Origin: Nectonema munidae
Taxonomy: Eukaryota > Nematomorpha > Nectonematoida > Nectonematidae
Assembly (NCBI GenBank): GCA_030549495.1
Contig: JAUIRK010000908.1
Span: 869,501 to 933,500 of the forward strand
Direction: 5' to 3'
DNA length: 64,000 nucleotides
Shown here: piece by piece, positions 40,030-50,392 of the stretch
Layout of the letters: each line of letters begins with the position of its first letter
Position numbering within the stretch: position 1 is the stretch's first letter
Notes under the pieces: model-generated
Databases searched by the model: none
What the model was told of the DNA's origin: nothing
What the model saw: the letters and a program-made list of their open reading frames with translations, nothing else
Program-made: the position numbers and the translations under genes

Positions 40030-40436
40030 AACTGAAAATAATAATGAAAATGAATTTTAAATTTCCGAGTTTTATGCCTTTTGCGCAATCATAATTAGAG
40101 CTGGTAGTGATAAGGCAAATGTTGCGAGCATTGAAGTTTATACAAAACTTATGATTCTAAACCATTATAGGGTTGTGATATGTCAAAAAATAGATTGAAA
40201 GAATTTCTAAGAATGTTATCACTAGATGACAAATTATCTAGATCTAGAAGACAAATACATAAATTTGATAAATTGGCAGCTATAATGTATATGACCTGTT
40301 TGATTCAAAATTATACACCAAGCCCAAACATAACTATTGACGAACAGCTTTACTCTTATCGTCGTTATGTTCCTAGAAGAAGTTACATGCCACAAAAAAC
40401 CGCAAGTGGTTATGTGATGCTGAAAACGAATTTGCT
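40030..40436 (+). pseudogene. piggyBac transposase N-terminal fragment
   Basis: Pieces in frame-changed order: FPSFMPFAQ, RAGSDKANVASIEVYTKL, then an 86-codon frame with MSKNRLKEFLRMLSLDDKLS and PSPNITIDEQLYSYRRYVPR and RRSYMPQK. MSKNR ... LRF-DDK ... VDEQL ... F-R-G-R ... MP-K-P is the standard piggyBac sequence before the first catalytic Asp. The fragment lies exactly between the right TTAA of copy B and the left TTAA of copy C. It may be the relic of an autonomous partner into which both inserted. Confidence 0.65.
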
Positions 40437-40726
40437 TTAACCATATCAATACCCTTTCTCTCATATCCTCCCCCCCCTCTCTCAACTTAAATTTCTCTTG
40501 TACCAAATTGGCTACATCTTTTGCTACCATACTTCGTGATATTTTCTAAAATTGATAGCTGCATCTTTTGATACCATTTTTAAGGCAGTTGAATGACCTT
40601 TCCGTGCCTAAATCTGTCAATCAAAATCAAAAGTTAAACTTTTTAAGCAAAATTCTGACCGTATCTCTAGTTAAGCTTATAACTTTGGTTCTATATTATA
40701 TACTCATTTGAAAATTTATAAATATA

Positions 40727-43063
40727 CAGTGGTACCTCGGTTTTCGAACGTCTCCGTACTCGTACAATTCGGTTTTCGACCAAAAAAATCGTGCCGTAAT
40801 TGTTTCAGTTTTCGAGCAGATATCGGTACTCGATCAGCTCCCAAACACGCGATGAACGCATATTTGTTCAGGAATAGTTTAATAAAAAGCAAAGTACTTT
40901 ATTGTTTTATACATGTATGTATTTATTTTGTTTAAATATTCGTGGAATATACAAACATTTGAATATTAAATATTTATGTAATAATTTTTTGCTAATTTTC
41001 CTGACTATTTACATAGTATATTATTATATATTTATATTTTAGATACGACCCAATCATGTCTCCTAAAAAGAATATAAATGACGGTGACAAAGGAAAGCGA
41101 AAAACTACGAGAGCGACAATAGAAGTAAAGAAGGAAATAATAGGAAAATATGAGAATGGTGTTCGTGTTTCCAATCTTGCATCGACGTATGGCATACCGA
41201 AGTCGACAATATCAACGTTTTTGAAAAATAAAGAGATTCTTAAAGCCGCTGATGTTGCAAAAGGATCTAAAGGAATAAGCAAGCAAAGACCACAAATAAT
41301 TGAAGAAGTTGAGAAGTTATTGCTTGTGTTTATTAAAGAGAAACAGTTGAAAGGGGATAGTGTGAGTGAAGCATTTATCTGTGAAAAGGCGCTAAATATC
41401 TATGGCGATCTAGTTAATAAAATTCCTGGTGCAAGTTCTAAAGACTTTGACTTTAATGCAAGCAGAGGATGGTTCGAAAAGTTTAAGAAAAGAAGCGGAA
41501 TTCACAGTGTACTTAGGCATGGAGAGGCGGCAAGTTCAAACAAGGAAGGAGCAGAGAAGTTTAAAAAAGAATTTAGTGACTTCATAAAAACAGAAGGTCT
41601 CGTCCCACAACAAGTCTTTAATGGAGACGAAACAGGTTTATTCTGGAAAAAATTGCCAAATCGCACTTTTATAACGAAAGATGAAAAAGCGTTGCCAGGC
41701 CATAAACCTATGAAAGACAGGTTGACTCTTTTGATGTGTGGTAACGCTAGTGGTGATTTCAAAGTGAAGCCACTCTTGGTTTATCACTCAGATAACCCTA
41801 GAGTGTTAAAGCGGAATAATGTAATGAAAAGCAAATTGCCTGTAATGTGGAGGGCAAATGCAAAGGCTTGGGTCACTCGGAAAGTTTTCACCGAGTGGAT
41901 GCTTGAAGTTTTTGCTCCAAGTGTGAAAAAATATCTTCAGGAAAAGGGGTTGCCATTAAAATGCCTCCTATTACTTGACAATGCTCCCGCACACCCTCCA
42001 GATTTGGAGGCGGACTTGGTTAAAGAATTTGATTTTATTCAAGTAAAATTTCTTCCACCTAACACGACTCCGATATTACAGCCGATTGACCAACAGGTGA
42101 TTTCAAATTTTAAGAAATTATACACTAAAGGCCTGTTTCGTAAGTGTTTTGAAATTACGAATGACACTGAATTAACTTTGAAAGAGTTTTGGAAAAACCA
42201 TTTCCATGTCTTGAATGCTATCAATCTCATTGACAGTGCATGGAACCAAGTAAGCTACAGGACAATGAATTCTGCTTGGAAGAAACTATGGCCAGAATGT
42301 GTAATAGAACAAGACTTTGATGGACCTAGCCAAAAAATTGTTGACGATTCTATCATCGGTGATATTGTGACTATAGGGCAAAGTATGGGATTGGAGGTAA
42401 ACGCAGATGATGTTGAAGAGCTTGTGGAAGACCATAGTATCGAGCTAACTACAGAAGAACTCAAACATCTTCAAAATGAACAGAAAACAACGGCTGATGA
42501 AATTGAAGAAAAAGAAGAGGATAAAGAAAATGCCTCAAGTGCTCTAATGAAAGAAATGATTTCAAAATGGATTGATCTGCAAAACTTTGTTGAGAAATAC
42601 CACCCAGACACAGTGATTACAAATAGAATGGTGAACATGTTCAATGACAATGTGATGGCTCATTTCAGAAAAATATTAAAGTGCCGACAAAAACAGCAAA
42701 CACTGGAAAAGTTTTTAGTGAAAAGAACAGACTCCCCAAAGCAGATTTCACGTGAGCCAAAAAGACAGAGAACAGTGACAGAAGAAGATGAAGAACGTGA
42801 TTTCCCAGAAGTTACTATGGAAGAGGGCTCCACTTAACTTGCTCCGTTATCAATACCATGTATCGCGTGAATAAACATTTTTTCTTTATTTTTTCATTTT
42901 AGTAATACGTATATACATATACTTTACACTTCATTTGGTGCTTGAGAACGGATTATTTGCTTTTACATTATTTCTTATAGGAATAAATGATTCGGTGCTC
43001 GACCAAATCGGTTTTCGAACACTTTGTAGGAACGAATTATGTTCGAAAACCGAGGTACCACTG
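40727..43063 (+). mobile_element. Tigger (pogo) transposon, apparently complete
   Basis: The ends CAGTGGTACCTCGGTTTTCG and its reverse complement at the right end are flanked by TA on both sides. The transposase frame is uninterrupted. At 2.34 kb it has the usual architecture of short untranslated arms around one frame. Ends and coding region together suggest a recent insertion, younger than copy C in which it sits. Confidence 0.92.
41056..42837 (+). CDS. Pogo/Tigger transposase, intact
   Basis: 593 residues. It catalyses cut-and-paste transposition at TA sites in the nucleus. N-terminal psq-type helix-turn-helix at about 15-60 (LASTYGIPKSTISTFLKNKE). CENP-B-type DNA-binding domain at about 70-150 (FNASRGWFEKFKKRSGIHSV). 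DDE nuclease domain at about 185-370 with NGDETGLFWK (Asp191), CLLLLDNAPAHPP (Asp308) and PNTTPILQPIDQQVI (Asp345). The acidic tail (EEKEEDKENA) ends QRTVTEEDEERDF. The start follows cccaatcATG and leaves a normal-length N-terminus. All three acidic residues are present and there is no stop, so the enzyme could be active. Related domesticated genes (Jerky/TIGD) lack the flanking terminal repeats found here. Confidence 0.95.
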   Translation: MSPKKNINDGDKGKRKTTRATIEVKKEIIGKYENGVRVSNLASTYGIPKSTISTFLKNKEILKAADVAKGSKGISKQRPQIIEEVEKLLLVFIKEKQLKGDSVSEAFICEKALNIYGDLVNKIPGASSKDFDFNASRGWFEKFKKRSGIHSVLRHGEAASSNKEGAEKFKKEFSDFIKTEGLVPQQVFNGDETGLFWKKLPNRTFITKDEKALPGHKPMKDRLTLLMCGNASGDFKVKPLLVYHSDNPRVLKRNNVMKSKLPVMWRANAKAWVTRKVFTEWMLEVFAPSVKKYLQEKGLPLKCLLLLDNAPAHPPDLEADLVKEFDFIQVKFLPPNTTPILQPIDQQVISNFKKLYTKGLFRKCFEITNDTELTLKEFWKNHFHVLNAINLIDSAWNQVSYRTMNSAWKKLWPECVIEQDFDGPSQKIVDDSIIGDIVTIGQSMGLEVNADDVEELVEDHSIELTTEELKHLQNEQKTTADEIEEKEEDKENASSALMKEMISKWIDLQNFVEKYHPDTVITNRMVNMFNDNVMAHFRKILKCRQKQQTLEKFLVKRTDSPKQISREPKRQRTVTEEDEERDFPEVTMEEGST

Positions 43064-44123
43064 TATAATGTTTTGAACACATAATACTTTATAGTTTAAA
43101 TTTTTTCAAAATCATGGTTACATTTTGGGAAATGTCAATAAATTGAAAATACCTATAAGTGTGCAACAAATTTGCGGTTTATTTCTAAAATCTGTTTCTG
43201 AAAATATTCATTCAAATTTTACATTGAATAAACGCATTTTCATATCAAATCAACAATGCCAATTTTATTTATAGATTGTTTTTGCATTTGAATTTCAAAA
43301 TACTTATAAGTGTGAAACAGAGTACTTGTAAATACTTGTAAGCGTGAATCAAATTTGCAAATCAGGTGTTTTACACATATGTACCAATTTTCAAGTATAG
43401 GGTGAATCCAACAGTGTTGTTTATTTTTTATAAAAATTAATCATACCTGTCAAAAAATGGTTGACATATGACACTTCAACTAAAATAAAGGACTTCATGA
43501 TTAAATAGTTATACGTAGCTATATACGTAATTTATTTTGTCACAGAACAAATAGATTTATAAGTAGGCAAAACAAAATTGCAAAAAAAGAAAATATAACT
43601 GAAAATGATATTAAATTAAACTAAAAACGGGATTTTATACCGAATTCAATGAGGTATTTTTTTAATGAAATTAATTAAATACAAAACAAGGACTCTGTAG
43701 AGGCATATTTTGATGCGCATCATTTTATTTGAAGGAGAAGGACAGTTCGTTTATACCATTCACTCTACAATATCTCGAAACAAGCTGAATCGGTCAATTT
43801 AAATAATTTTCGTGTTTGACCATTTTGAGAAAGTTTTATACGTATAATCAAACAATATACAAATGAACGAAGATAATAAAGTTGAAACATAATTTATTTA
43901 TTATAAAAATTTGATCGTTTTTTATATCTAATTATTTGGTTGTCGTATCGTTTCTCTAAAATGAAAAATATTTTCACCTCAACATCAGTTTTCTGCATAA
44001 AATTTGCTATTTTATTTAATAATTGATGGCAGTATTTAAAAAAAAAGTGAATGATCTCCTTTATTAACAGTCAAGGATAATAAAAATAGTTTAAAAAAAA
44101 GAGAAAAACTTTATTCTTAATAC

Positions 44124-44381
44124 CTTGGCAAAAACTTGGATGGCATTTTCTGAAGAAAAGGGAGTCTACTTTATATATACAAATGTAAGAATTTATAAGT
44201 TATAACTTCATTCCTCCAAAATATAAACTTACCAAATTTTGCATATCTGTATGGCCCTATAAATGGAATATTCAAAGTTTGAAAAAATTCGATAAAATTA
44301 TACATAATATTTAAAAAACATGATGTAATTATGCAAACTCCAGTTGAAATATAATTCACAGCGTAATTTTCATTCCATAGT
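44124..44381 (-). pseudogene. P450-like N-terminal exons in copy C
   Basis: On - an acceptor (tttttttgatttttag) opens exon 44381-44233. It codes a hydrophobic anchor (STGVCIITSCFLNIMYNFIE) and FFQTLNIPFIGPYRYAKF, then a strong donor gtaagt. A 26-nt exon 44149-44124 (acceptor tttcttcag, donor gtatta) adds ENAIQVFAK in matching phase 1. A membrane anchor, a short linker, then NIP-x-x-GP ... FG ... FAK resembles the start of CYP3-clan P450s. No further exon was found downstream, and the start codon is not certain. In element orientation this piece precedes the segment seen in copy B. Confidence 0.35.
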
Positions 44382-45301
44382 CTAAAAATCAAAAAAAAAT
44401 TTTTAAACATAAATATATTAATCAATTTTATAGTAATGATGAGTATCAAAATTAATATTTGTGCCTCATTGAAATTTTGATACTGAAAAAATGTGTTTTA
44501 TTATAGATTCCAAATAAAATCTAAACTTCAAAGGGAAATAAATTCATTTGTAAAATGACTAAAAATTTGAATATAGTCTTTGAAGAATAGCATGAAAACA
44601 AATCGTTCAAAAATCAGTACTATATATCTGACCGCAAACATACCACGATTTTAAAAAAGTCACAAATTAATCAAAAATGTTAAAAAAAACTTTTTATAAC
44701 TACAAAGTGTTAATTTTTTCAGTTGGGCTGTCATATGTCAATCAAATTTTTGACAAGGTTTGATTGATTTTTTTAAAAAATAATCGTGATCATTCTATTC
44801 AGCCTACATGAAAACGGGTGTATATAAATAGAAAACTTTGTATAACCATTTAAACTAAAATGTTCTTTTTTAAGTTGAGCAGTCATATATCAATCAATTT
44901 TTTCATAGGTTTGAATGATTTTTTTAAAAATAAACGTGACCATCGTATTCAGCATAAATGGGTATATATGTGTAAAAAAACTTTGTATAAGCACTAAATC
45001 TAAAATTATCTTTTTTTCAGTTGAGCTGTCATATATCAATTAATTTTTTGACAGATTTGGTTGATTTATAAAAAAAATAAATGTGACCATCGTGTTCAGC
45101 ACACTTGAAAATGGGTATATATGTGTAAAAAACTTTGTATACCCATTTAAACTAAAAGTTGGTTTTTTTAGTTGAGCTATCATATATCAATCAATTTTTG
45201 TCAAGTTTGATTGATTTAAAAAAAATAATAAACGTGACCATCGTATTCAGCATACATGAAAACGGGTGTATATAAATAGAAAACTTTGTATAACCATTTA
45301 A

Positions 45302-47586
45302 CCCTCATCCGTACACTATAAACTGGACACTGTTCTGTACAAGCTGCTACATTTTGTAGTATAGCAAATTCACAAACTTATAAAGGTTGACATTTATGAA
45401 TATAATTTTTTTTTGTATTTTTGTAAATATATATATCACATAAAGTTGTACAAAGTTTTATTCAATGAAATTATAAATTTATTGTCTATTTTTCACAAAA
45501 AATACAAAACTCTTTAGTTTTCTTGATTCTATGACTGGGATAAATTGCAGCGTCACAAACTTCACAAGCACTCCCACATGACTTTTTACAATATTTACAA
45601 GGCCTGGAATAATTTATTACTTTTCTTTTAGAAGGTGCGGGAGTTGTTTTTTTATATCCAACAAGTATTCTAGCCTCTTTTATAATTTTCCTTAAACTTT
45701 GGCTTTGAAGTCTTTTACTTGAGAATTCAAACGCAAGTTGAAAAGATAGGTTTTTCAAAAAAGTTCTTCGGTTTTGGGAATAATCGTTTTTCTTCATTAA
45801 AATAAATGCGTTACTCCATGATACATCAATAAAGTTATAGTTTAAGAGAACTGGCCATCTGTTGGTTTTTCTTCGACAAGAAAACTCTTCAATTATAGAA
45901 TCAAGCAAGTCAACTCCATACTTACCTTGGTTGTAATCCAAAATTATACGAGGTTTTTTTTATCTAACCTCTATGATATTTCAATGACAAGATGAGAAGA
46001 CGACAACATCAATACATTTTTTTTGGGAACATATGAGCATAGGGAGATTTTGTTTTCATGATCATACAAAGCTAAGGTTGTATGGACGTCTTTGTTTTTG
46101 ACTGATTTTAAGCAAGCAGTCTTCTTTTATTAATTGTTCCAAATATCGTCAAGTTTTTCTTTAAAATTTCTGTAGCCAAGAAGTGAGAGGTGAAATACCT
46201 GTCAGTTACTATATCTCTACCACTATTTTCAAATGGTTTGACTAACCGTAAAACTGTTGTAGAAGCTCGTTCTATGTTTTTATCTTTGCCAATTTCTTTG
46301 CCGGAATAAATGTATCCTGAAAGAGAAAAACCACTTTTGGCTTCACAACACCAAAATACTTTTACTCCATATTTTCTGGGTTTTTGAGGCATAAAAGTTC
46401 TTCCGGGTATTTTACCTCTATACCCATAAAGCTGTTCATCAACAGTGAGAACATTTTCAGGTACAAGGAAATCCAATAAATTTTTCTGTAACATTGTCAT
46501 AAAGAAAGCAAACAAGTCATGTTGTCTCTATCAGAAGCTCCCTAATTATAGTACCATAGCAAGCTTTTATTTCTTCACAAGAAAATTGTTTCATGAAAGT
46601 AGGATAAGTTTTTCTTTTATTTTTGATTAAATACTTCCTAACTTCATCAGAAACTTTTCTATTAGTGTATCTTGTAATATGAAGAAACATGTCTTCATTG
46701 TAAAAAAGGAAAAAAGATTCAGCTTTGCTTCTAGGATCACATAAAGGTCTTGGCTTTTGATTGAAAATATTTCTTGATAAAGATCTAACCAGCGGTGGTC
46801 TTTTTGAATATTTGACGTCATTACAAAAAATAAACACTTCATCTTCAAATTCGTTCGTGAAAAAGCTATTGGCGGTAGTACAGGGTTCATCGTCTTCAAT
46901 TACATCACTCAGACTATCATCATCAGAGATGTTGTCTTCAAACATGTCAATATCACCTTCGTTCGATTCTATTTTCTCATTATTTTCCAAAGATTCAAAC
47001 GATTCTTCAATAACTTCTTCACAAACATTTTCATCAGTTTTTTCCAAATTGTTTCTTTCATCATCATCAGATTCATCACAAAGAGAAATTAAAGCATGTG
47101 CCAATTGAAACGATTGCCTTTGATATTTTTTCATCGAAAAGTAAGAAAAAACAGCAAAATGTGTGAAATGGTATCTCTAATAAATTAAGAAAAACGAGAA
47201 AAAACAGTCTGAAAAGCAAGGAAATTGAATGAATTGTGTATTACAAAATGACGAAGAAGGAAGCTTACTGCTTTAGAGGTAATTTCCTGTTTTGGCGCCA
47301 GACAATAAATTTATGAATAAAACACTGTGTGCATATTCACTATACATAAATACGTTTCGACAGTAATTCGCCTATACTACAAATTGTAGTACGTTGTACT
47401 ATAAAGACAAAAACAGAAAATTTACGAAATAGATAATAGATCACGGAATAAAACATTGTGTGCATGCTCACTATACATAAATACACATCGTCAAGGATTA
47501 TTCGCTTCAAAATATTTATATGTAGCTAACACGTGTAGATTGAAATTTTATTAACTACAAATTGTAGCAGCTTGTACGGATGAGGG
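45302..47586 (-). mobile_element. piggyBac transposon with both ends, transposase broken
   Basis: TTAA at 45298-45301 and 47587-47590. The ends CCCTCATCCGTACA and CCCTCATCCGTACAAG (reverse complement) match. It is 2.29 kb and inserted within a minisatellite I unit of copy C: the interrupted unit reads ataaccattta|aactaaaag across the site. Ends are nearly perfect, so the insertion is fairly recent even though the coding region is interrupted. Confidence 0.9.
45486..47134 (-). pseudogene. piggyBac transposase, interrupted
   Basis: Three consecutive frames on -. 47134-46517 holds the acidic N-terminus (ISDDDSLSDVIEDDEPC) and RSKAESFFLFYNEDM. 46515-46108 holds LTVDEQLYGYRGKIPGRTFM and GRDIVTDRYFTSHFLATEIL (first catalytic Asp). 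45941-45486 holds YNQGKYGVDLLDSI (last catalytic Asp) and a Cys-rich tail (PCKYCKKSCGSACEVC, CIFCEK). Between the second and third frames the SSSH block is shifted and the middle catalytic Asp is not evident. Sequence around 46510 also looks short of the usual length. No intact product. Confidence 0.88.
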
Positions 47587-47924
47587 TTAAACTAAAAGTT
47601 TCTTTTTTCAGTTGAGCTGTCATATATCAATCAATTTTTTGACACGTTTAATTGATTTTTATAAAAAATAAATGTCACGATCAGATTCGCAATCAATCAT
47701 TTTTTCGCGCGAAAATTTTGTAAAAATTAGCAATTATTCAAGAAAAACCGAGGGGGGGGGCTAAAATAGTCCCCCCGTCACTGAGGAAATGTAAATAAGC
47801 CGTCACTAAATAGGGTTGGTTGGAGATATCAAAGCACTTTGAGCCGTAAGGCTATATGCTGGCATTATGCTTAAGATGGTTAATCACAGTTTTTGTGAAT
47901 TTGTTTTTAGAGTTGGGAGCCTTG

Positions 47925-48003
47925 GGGATCGAACACCTGACCTTCAACTGTTAAGCTGAAAGGTACACCCTAACAATCATTTAGGCTCGACTAATAGGGT
48001 TAA
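47925..48003 (-). repeat. tRNA-derived piece beside a TTAA-element end
   Basis: On - a B-box-like GGTGTTCGATCCC and an upstream TTGTTAGGGTGTACC fit a tRNA-derived SINE head. Immediately beyond, ctaatagggTTAA (47991-48003) is another terminus of the CCCTATTAG family with no assigned partner. Confidence 0.4.
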
Positions 48004-49142
48004 CTCTCAATATACACATATTTATTTGATTTTGAAGCCTAAAAAATATAAAGATGTCAATGTATTTTTTGAAATTTATATCATCTTTCTAATCTTTTTT
48101 CTACTAAAAATCAATGACCTACTTGTGTTGCTTAACTTTTTTATGACTTCTGATAGTCGTATAGGGCTTCTAGAGGTCATTTTCAAGCTTTGTAAAATTT
48201 CCAGTAAAAATAATTTATAGTTATTTTCCTTAGTGATATGTTGATTTTCTTTCCCTAAAGGTTATATAAATGTATAATATTTTGCCTTAAATGTATTATG
48301 AAAAATCAACCTATCCTTTTCTTGTTTTGTCCCATACAGAAACAAAAACCAATTTTACTTTGCTTATTTTATATTTTATTAAAACATCATTATTTACAAA
48401 AAATGATAAACTAAGAGTAAAACATTATTCATATGAAAATTTAAGGAGAAGCAATAATTTTTAAATTACTAGGGTATTCAACGGATCACCACTTTCAAGA
48501 AAATATCTTTGAATCTATCTATATATTTATAAAATTACTCGCATATATTGCAGCCCAAAGCATATGAAGGAAAGTTATATATATTTTTATGAAGTTATAC
48601 ACTTATATTCCAGCCATAAGGTATGGTATAAAAATGTAAGATACTATCATTCGAAAACTCGCAAAGCTTTATTCACCATATGTTGACTTTTTGTAAGTTT
48701 TTCAGTATAAAGAAAACTGTAAAAGTAGAAATTATGCATTTTTCTCCTAATAACACAAATGAGAAAAATCTTAAACCTCCTATTATATCATTAAATCAAA
48801 ATAAATACAAGAAAAACAATTTAAATTTTCATCACTAAAAAAATAAAATACAAAAAAATAAATGTCTCATAAATTCTAATCTTGATAAGGTAAAAAAAGG
48901 TAAATGTACCGTTATGTCAAACTATGAACAAAATGGGGGTAATCTTTTACTTTACGGTTCTGTCAATCAAAAAATTTCTTTGACAAATTATTGCCTGTTG
49001 TGATGTCAATCAAACTATACATTTGTAAACTTTATCTAATATAAAGATTAATTAAAAAAATATTTTTATAGATTTCAAATTTAAATTCAATTTCATTAAC
49101 TATAATATGTAAATAACTATTTAAATATTTTACTAGAGATTC
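48004..49142. other. AT-rich spacer
   Basis: A 64-codon frame (48026-48220) is hydrophobic without a family. Otherwise I see nothing to support here. Confidence 0.35.
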
Positions 49143-49189
49143 CTAGAGTTTAAAAAGTATGAGAGTAAATAAAAATATATATTTAATTT

Positions 49190-50253
49190 TGAAATAAAAA
49201 ATACATACGATACTTTGAGGTTGCAATAAATCTTTTAAAGAATTTAAAAACACAGAAAATAATTTTGTTTTTGAAAAATAGCTTCTCCAAACGAACTCAT
49301 CTAAATATGATTTGAATAATACATTGGAGGTCCCAAACTGTCTTTTAAATTTTCTTTTGGCCCCCATCCAAAGATTTTCAATGTTTTGCGTGTGAATGTT
49401 CATATCATTTAGGTCAACAAAGTTACGTTGGTGTATTAATATTTATTACTACCCAATTATCATAAACTCCATTATTATAGTTAGAAATGTTCCTGTCATC
49501 CGTCAGAAAAAATAATGGATCCTTGTAGTATGTGTCTTTGTATAATTTGTGTAAGAGTTGTTTCTCTCCTATCTTCAACTTCAAATAAAAAACATTTCTT
49601 ACTATTTCAATTGCTCCAAACACCCAATGACCTTATCTCCAAGTACCTCTGTGATATTTTCTGTGAAAAAACTTGTTTTCATCAATTTCTACTATAATTT
49701 GTTCAAAGTTTTCATCAAAACCTCCAAAAATTAGACAATTTCTTTCAACCCAACTTGTAGCAATCTCTCTACAAAAATTAGCCCAGTCTACAGCAGTTCG
49801 TCCACTTCAAATAGATGCTTCATGAATAATAGCGTCTAATGAATAGTCACGTACCATCCATAAATGAACAAAATCATAGAATTTAAAGTGAGGTGGCTTT
49901 TTGCAAAAAAAGATCCTGATCTTTTTTTACCATAAACATAACATTTCCAACAATATCCATCAGATACATCATTTCTCTTTATTAATTTACAATTTTGTAG
50001 GCAATCATTGCATTGGAAAATATTTAAAATAACTTTGTGCGAAGTAAACCATTTTAAAATGTCTAATTTATCATTTGAATCTAAAACTTGTAACAGAGAA
50101 GAAAAATTCCAATGTTCACATAAAATTGTATTCTCACTCAGAGTAGTATCCGTAAGTTCATTCATTTTAGATAAAAATGAATTGATAGAACAGATGATGA
50201 AAGAAAATATAGTTCTTACGCTCATGTCAAAACAACTCGTCACATTTATATAA
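49190..50253 (-). pseudogene. ISXO2/IS1595-like (Merlin-type) transposase, broken
   Basis: Reading from MNELTDTTLSENTIL near 50165: the zinc-ribbon half with CNDCLQNCKLIKRNDVSDGY and W-x-C-x-x-Y, then SFFAKSHLTLNSMILFIYGW; after a stop, VDWANFCREIATSWVER, then VFGAIEIVRNVFYLKLKIG; and the C-terminal block QNIENLWMGAKRKFKRQFGT with YLDEFVWRSYF. This is the ISXO2-like DDE family, shared by bacterial IS1595 relatives and animal Merlin-type transposons. Several frame changes break it. Terminal repeats were not found. Confidence 0.75.
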
Positions 50254-50392
50254 AATTTATACCCCTGGAAAATTAGCAAAAAAATTTGAAATACATAGAA
50301 TGTATAAAGAATAAAAAAGTAAATAAAAAAACGAAGTTTTTTATTGAAAAAACATGAAAAAGACTTATTATGGAAAAATAATTTTTTAATTG

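Larger units (their letters stand above)
40441..47814 (-). mobile_element. TTAA element copy C, inverted relative to B, hit by two transposons
   Basis: The left end follows TTAA at 40437 and has a diverged terminus (CCATATCAATACCC). The right end is TCACTAAATAGGG followed by TTGG where TTAA is expected. Read on - the order is minisatellite I (44700-47700), P450-like exons, minisatellite II units, then the end matched by copy B. That is B's order in the opposite orientation. A Tigger (40727-43063) and a piggyBac (45302-47586) are younger insertions. Bases 43500-44100 hold nothing else I can name. Confidence 0.55.

Noticed and set aside
41056-42837. Domesticated Jerky/TIGD-type host gene
   Set aside because: Near-perfect terminal repeats and TA duplications show it is still a transposon copy.
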